DNA of 23,892 bases from DATFVJ01 sp963851085 (lineage in GTDB: Bacteria > Actinomycetota > Actinomycetes > Streptosporangiales > Streptosporangiaceae), in NCBI GenBank assembly GCA_963851085.1, contig CAWKNX010000006.1, forward strand, positions 1 through 23,892, read 5' to 3'. Each line of letters opens with the position of its first letter. Position 1 is the stretch's first letter. Made by a program: the position numbers and the translations under genes. Under the pieces are notes generated by a model, which did not search any database, was not told the DNA's origin, and saw only the letters and a program-made list of their open reading frames with translations. Shown one piece after another: positions 22,834 to 23,892 of the stretch.

Positions 22834-23664
22834 TTGAAGCACAAGGCTCCAGGCGGAGCGGACCGTTACGCGCTGCCCGATCTGTCACGGTGCCTGATCC
22901 GCGCGGCCGCGAAGCTGAACCTCTCGGGTGACGCGGCTGTGATCAGAGAGTCCTGGCTCGATCCGAACCGTTTCGCTGTGCTTTTCGACACCCATTTTGC
23001 GGAGATCTACAGGTACATGGTGCGTCGTCTGGGCCGTGGCGCCGCCGACCACCTTACGGCCGAGGTGTTCCTTGTCGCGTTCGGCCAGCGCTATCGCTAT
23101 GACCTCAGCCAGATGAGCGCCCGCCCATGGCTGTACGGGATCGCCACTCGCCTGGTCGGCAGGTACCGGCCGCATGAGGTGGCCCGTTACCGGGCCCTCG
23201 CCCGGCGTGCCGCGGTTGGCCACTACCCCACGTCCAGCGAGGTTGCTGTCGGCGGCCAACGAACGTGGGTCGCACGGGCGCTCGCAACACTCCGGGCGGG
23301 CGACCGGGACGTTCTGCTGACCGCGGCTCTGACGGGGCTCAGTGACGACGAGATCGCCCTGGCGCTCGGCATCACCCGGCCCGTCATGCGATCCCGGCTG
23401 TGCCACGCGCGCGGAATACTGCGTGCGGCGGCCGTCCGTCAGGTCACCGCCCCCGCCGGTCAGGGGCCAGTCAACGACGAACTGCTGCTCGTGCGCGCCG
23501 CCCTGCCGGAGCCAGCCGCTGGCCCGGCGCCATGGGTCGTCGCGGACGCGTGGGCGTTATTGAAGGCACCACGGCCGCACACCGCCGGTGCGTGGCGGCT
23601 CCGTGCTGGCGGGCCCGTCGCTACGGCGCGAGAAGCTGTCAGGTTATTCATCCCGCCACGCTGA
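22834..23664 (+). CDS. ECF-type RNA polymerase sigma factor with C-terminal extension
   Basis: This protein of about 276 residues resembles extracytoplasmic-function sigma factors. Region 2 is FAVLFDTHFAEIYRYMVRRLG....DHLTAEVFLVAFGQRYRYD, followed by RPWLYGIATRLVGRYRP. Region 4 is LATLRAGDRDVLLTAALTGLSDDEIALALGITRPVMRSRLCHARGILR, whose helix-turn-helix would read the -35 element. About 70 residues follow, with NDELLLVRAALPEPAAGPAPWVVADAWALLKA. This resembles the N-terminus of the CU044_5270-type proteins often encoded directly after such sigma genes, so it may be a fusion or a degraded neighbour. No separate anti-sigma gene is visible. The IS lies directly upstream and may have displaced the native promoter. 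Confidence 0.8.
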   Translation: MKHKAPGGADRYALPDLSRCLIRAAAKLNLSGDAAVIRESWLDPNRFAVLFDTHFAEIYRYMVRRLGRGAADHLTAEVFLVAFGQRYRYDLSQMSARPWLYGIATRLVGRYRPHEVARYRALARRAAVGHYPTSSEVAVGGQRTWVARALATLRAGDRDVLLTAALTGLSDDEIALALGITRPVMRSRLCHARGILRAAAVRQVTAPAGQGPVNDELLLVRAALPEPAAGPAPWVVADAWALLKAPRPHTAGAWRLRAGGPVATAREAVRLFIPPR

Positions 23665-23788
23665 CCCGGCGTCGCAGTTTGCGGCGGTCCACGAGGTGCG
23701 GCGCGGCCGTGCGTGGCGTCGCGGCGCCGGGATGCGGCACGGCCAGCGCGTGACGGCTGGGACCCAGCGCGGCAGGCCACCGACCCCG

Positions 23789-23794
23789 TAGGGT
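23789..23794 (+). promoter_or_regulatory. Possible -10 box of the tRNA gene
   Basis: TAGGGT ends 10 bases before the tRNA 5' end, a normal position for a tRNA promoter. No convincing -35 hexamer is seen 16-18 bases upstream. Otherwise the 140-base gap between the sigma gene and the tRNA holds nothing recognisable. Confidence 0.35.
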
Positions 23795-23804
23795 TAGCAG
23801 CACA

Positions 23805-23892
23805 GGAGGGCTCGCCTAGTGGACGATGGCGGCGGTCTTGAAAACCGCTAGGGCTCGTGAGGGTCCTCGTGGGTTCGAATCCCACGCCCTCC
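23805..23892 (+). tRNA. tRNA-Ser (anticodon UGA), lacking its 3' end at the window edge
   Basis: The acceptor stem GGAGGGC pairs with GCCCTCC at the very end of the window. The anticodon stem GCGGT/ACCGC encloses the loop CTTGAAA, giving anticodon TGA (23839-23841), which reads UCA serine codons. A long variable arm (GGGCTCGTGAGGGTCC) identifies the serine class, and the T arm is GTGGG-TTCGAAT-CCCAC. The discriminator base, and any encoded CCA, lie beyond position 23892. Confidence 0.97.

Noticed and set aside
23460..23885. 141-residue minus-strand frame through the tRNA
   Set aside because: It starts inside the tRNA-Ser gene (the familiar MGFEPTR false protein) and runs opposite the sigma factor gene.
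23805..23892. tRNA-Ser as an integration site for a genomic island
   Set aside because: No integrase gene and no partial repeat of the tRNA 3' end was seen in the window, and the sequence beyond the tRNA is not available.

Overview
The window is high-GC DNA with actinomycete-style coding: GTG and TTG starts, short gene spacing and strong third-position GC. A bacterial proteasome activator (Bpa), a prephenate dehydratase next to a DUF4446 gene, an MptB-like mannosyltransferase, an EspI-like MinD/ParA ATPase and a subtilisin-inhibitor-like protein all point to a soil actinobacterium (Streptosporangiales, Catenulisporales or a similar group). No species can be assigned from this stretch.

Layout. 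1-324: no convincing gene, but one copy of a 53-bp palindromic repeat. 325-1255: Fpg/Nei-type DNA glycosylase gene interrupted by a one-base frameshift. 1277-1318: hairpin terminator. 1327-1595: first copy of a small non-coding element with terminal inverted repeats (MITE-like). 1603-2052 (-): SSI-like lipoprotein. 2187-3579: FAD-linked D-2-hydroxyacid dehydrogenase (GlcD type), also frameshifted. 3664-5646: PAS-GAF-PAS histidine kinase. 5589-7428 (-): two-gene ABC-2 polysaccharide/teichoic-acid-type exporter. 7526-7659: two MarR-like operators and a 25-bp tandem repeat. 7676-8155: MarR-family regulator. 8427-9051: RsbW-like ATPase, frameshifted. 8945-10219: arginine deiminase. 10301-10666: STAS anti-sigma antagonist. 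10687-10916: second MITE copy.

From 10939 there is a tightly packed run: a GT2 glycosyltransferase, an MptB-like mannosyltransferase and a GT87 mannosyltransferase joined by ATGA overlaps, then DUF4446 and pheA. The run ends at an 83-nt hairpin containing the second palindrome copy. Facing it are bpa and a quinone oxidoreductase gene, both on the minus strand. Next comes the EspI-like ATPase, which has a long Gly/Pro/Tyr/Gln-rich N-terminus. An insertion sequence follows, whose transposase looks like a DruA (DUF4338) domain fused to an ISAs1-family DDE transposase. The IS ends just before an ECF-type sigma factor gene, and the window closes in tRNA-Ser(UGA), missing its last base.

The most notable points are the DruA-transposase fusion, the two non-autonomous repeat families, three single-base frameshifts in otherwise good genes, and several starts with a TAnnnT -10-like box exactly 7 nt upstream, the spacing expected of leaderless transcripts. 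No large uncharacterised multi-gene system was found. All family assignments were made by reading motifs, without database searches.
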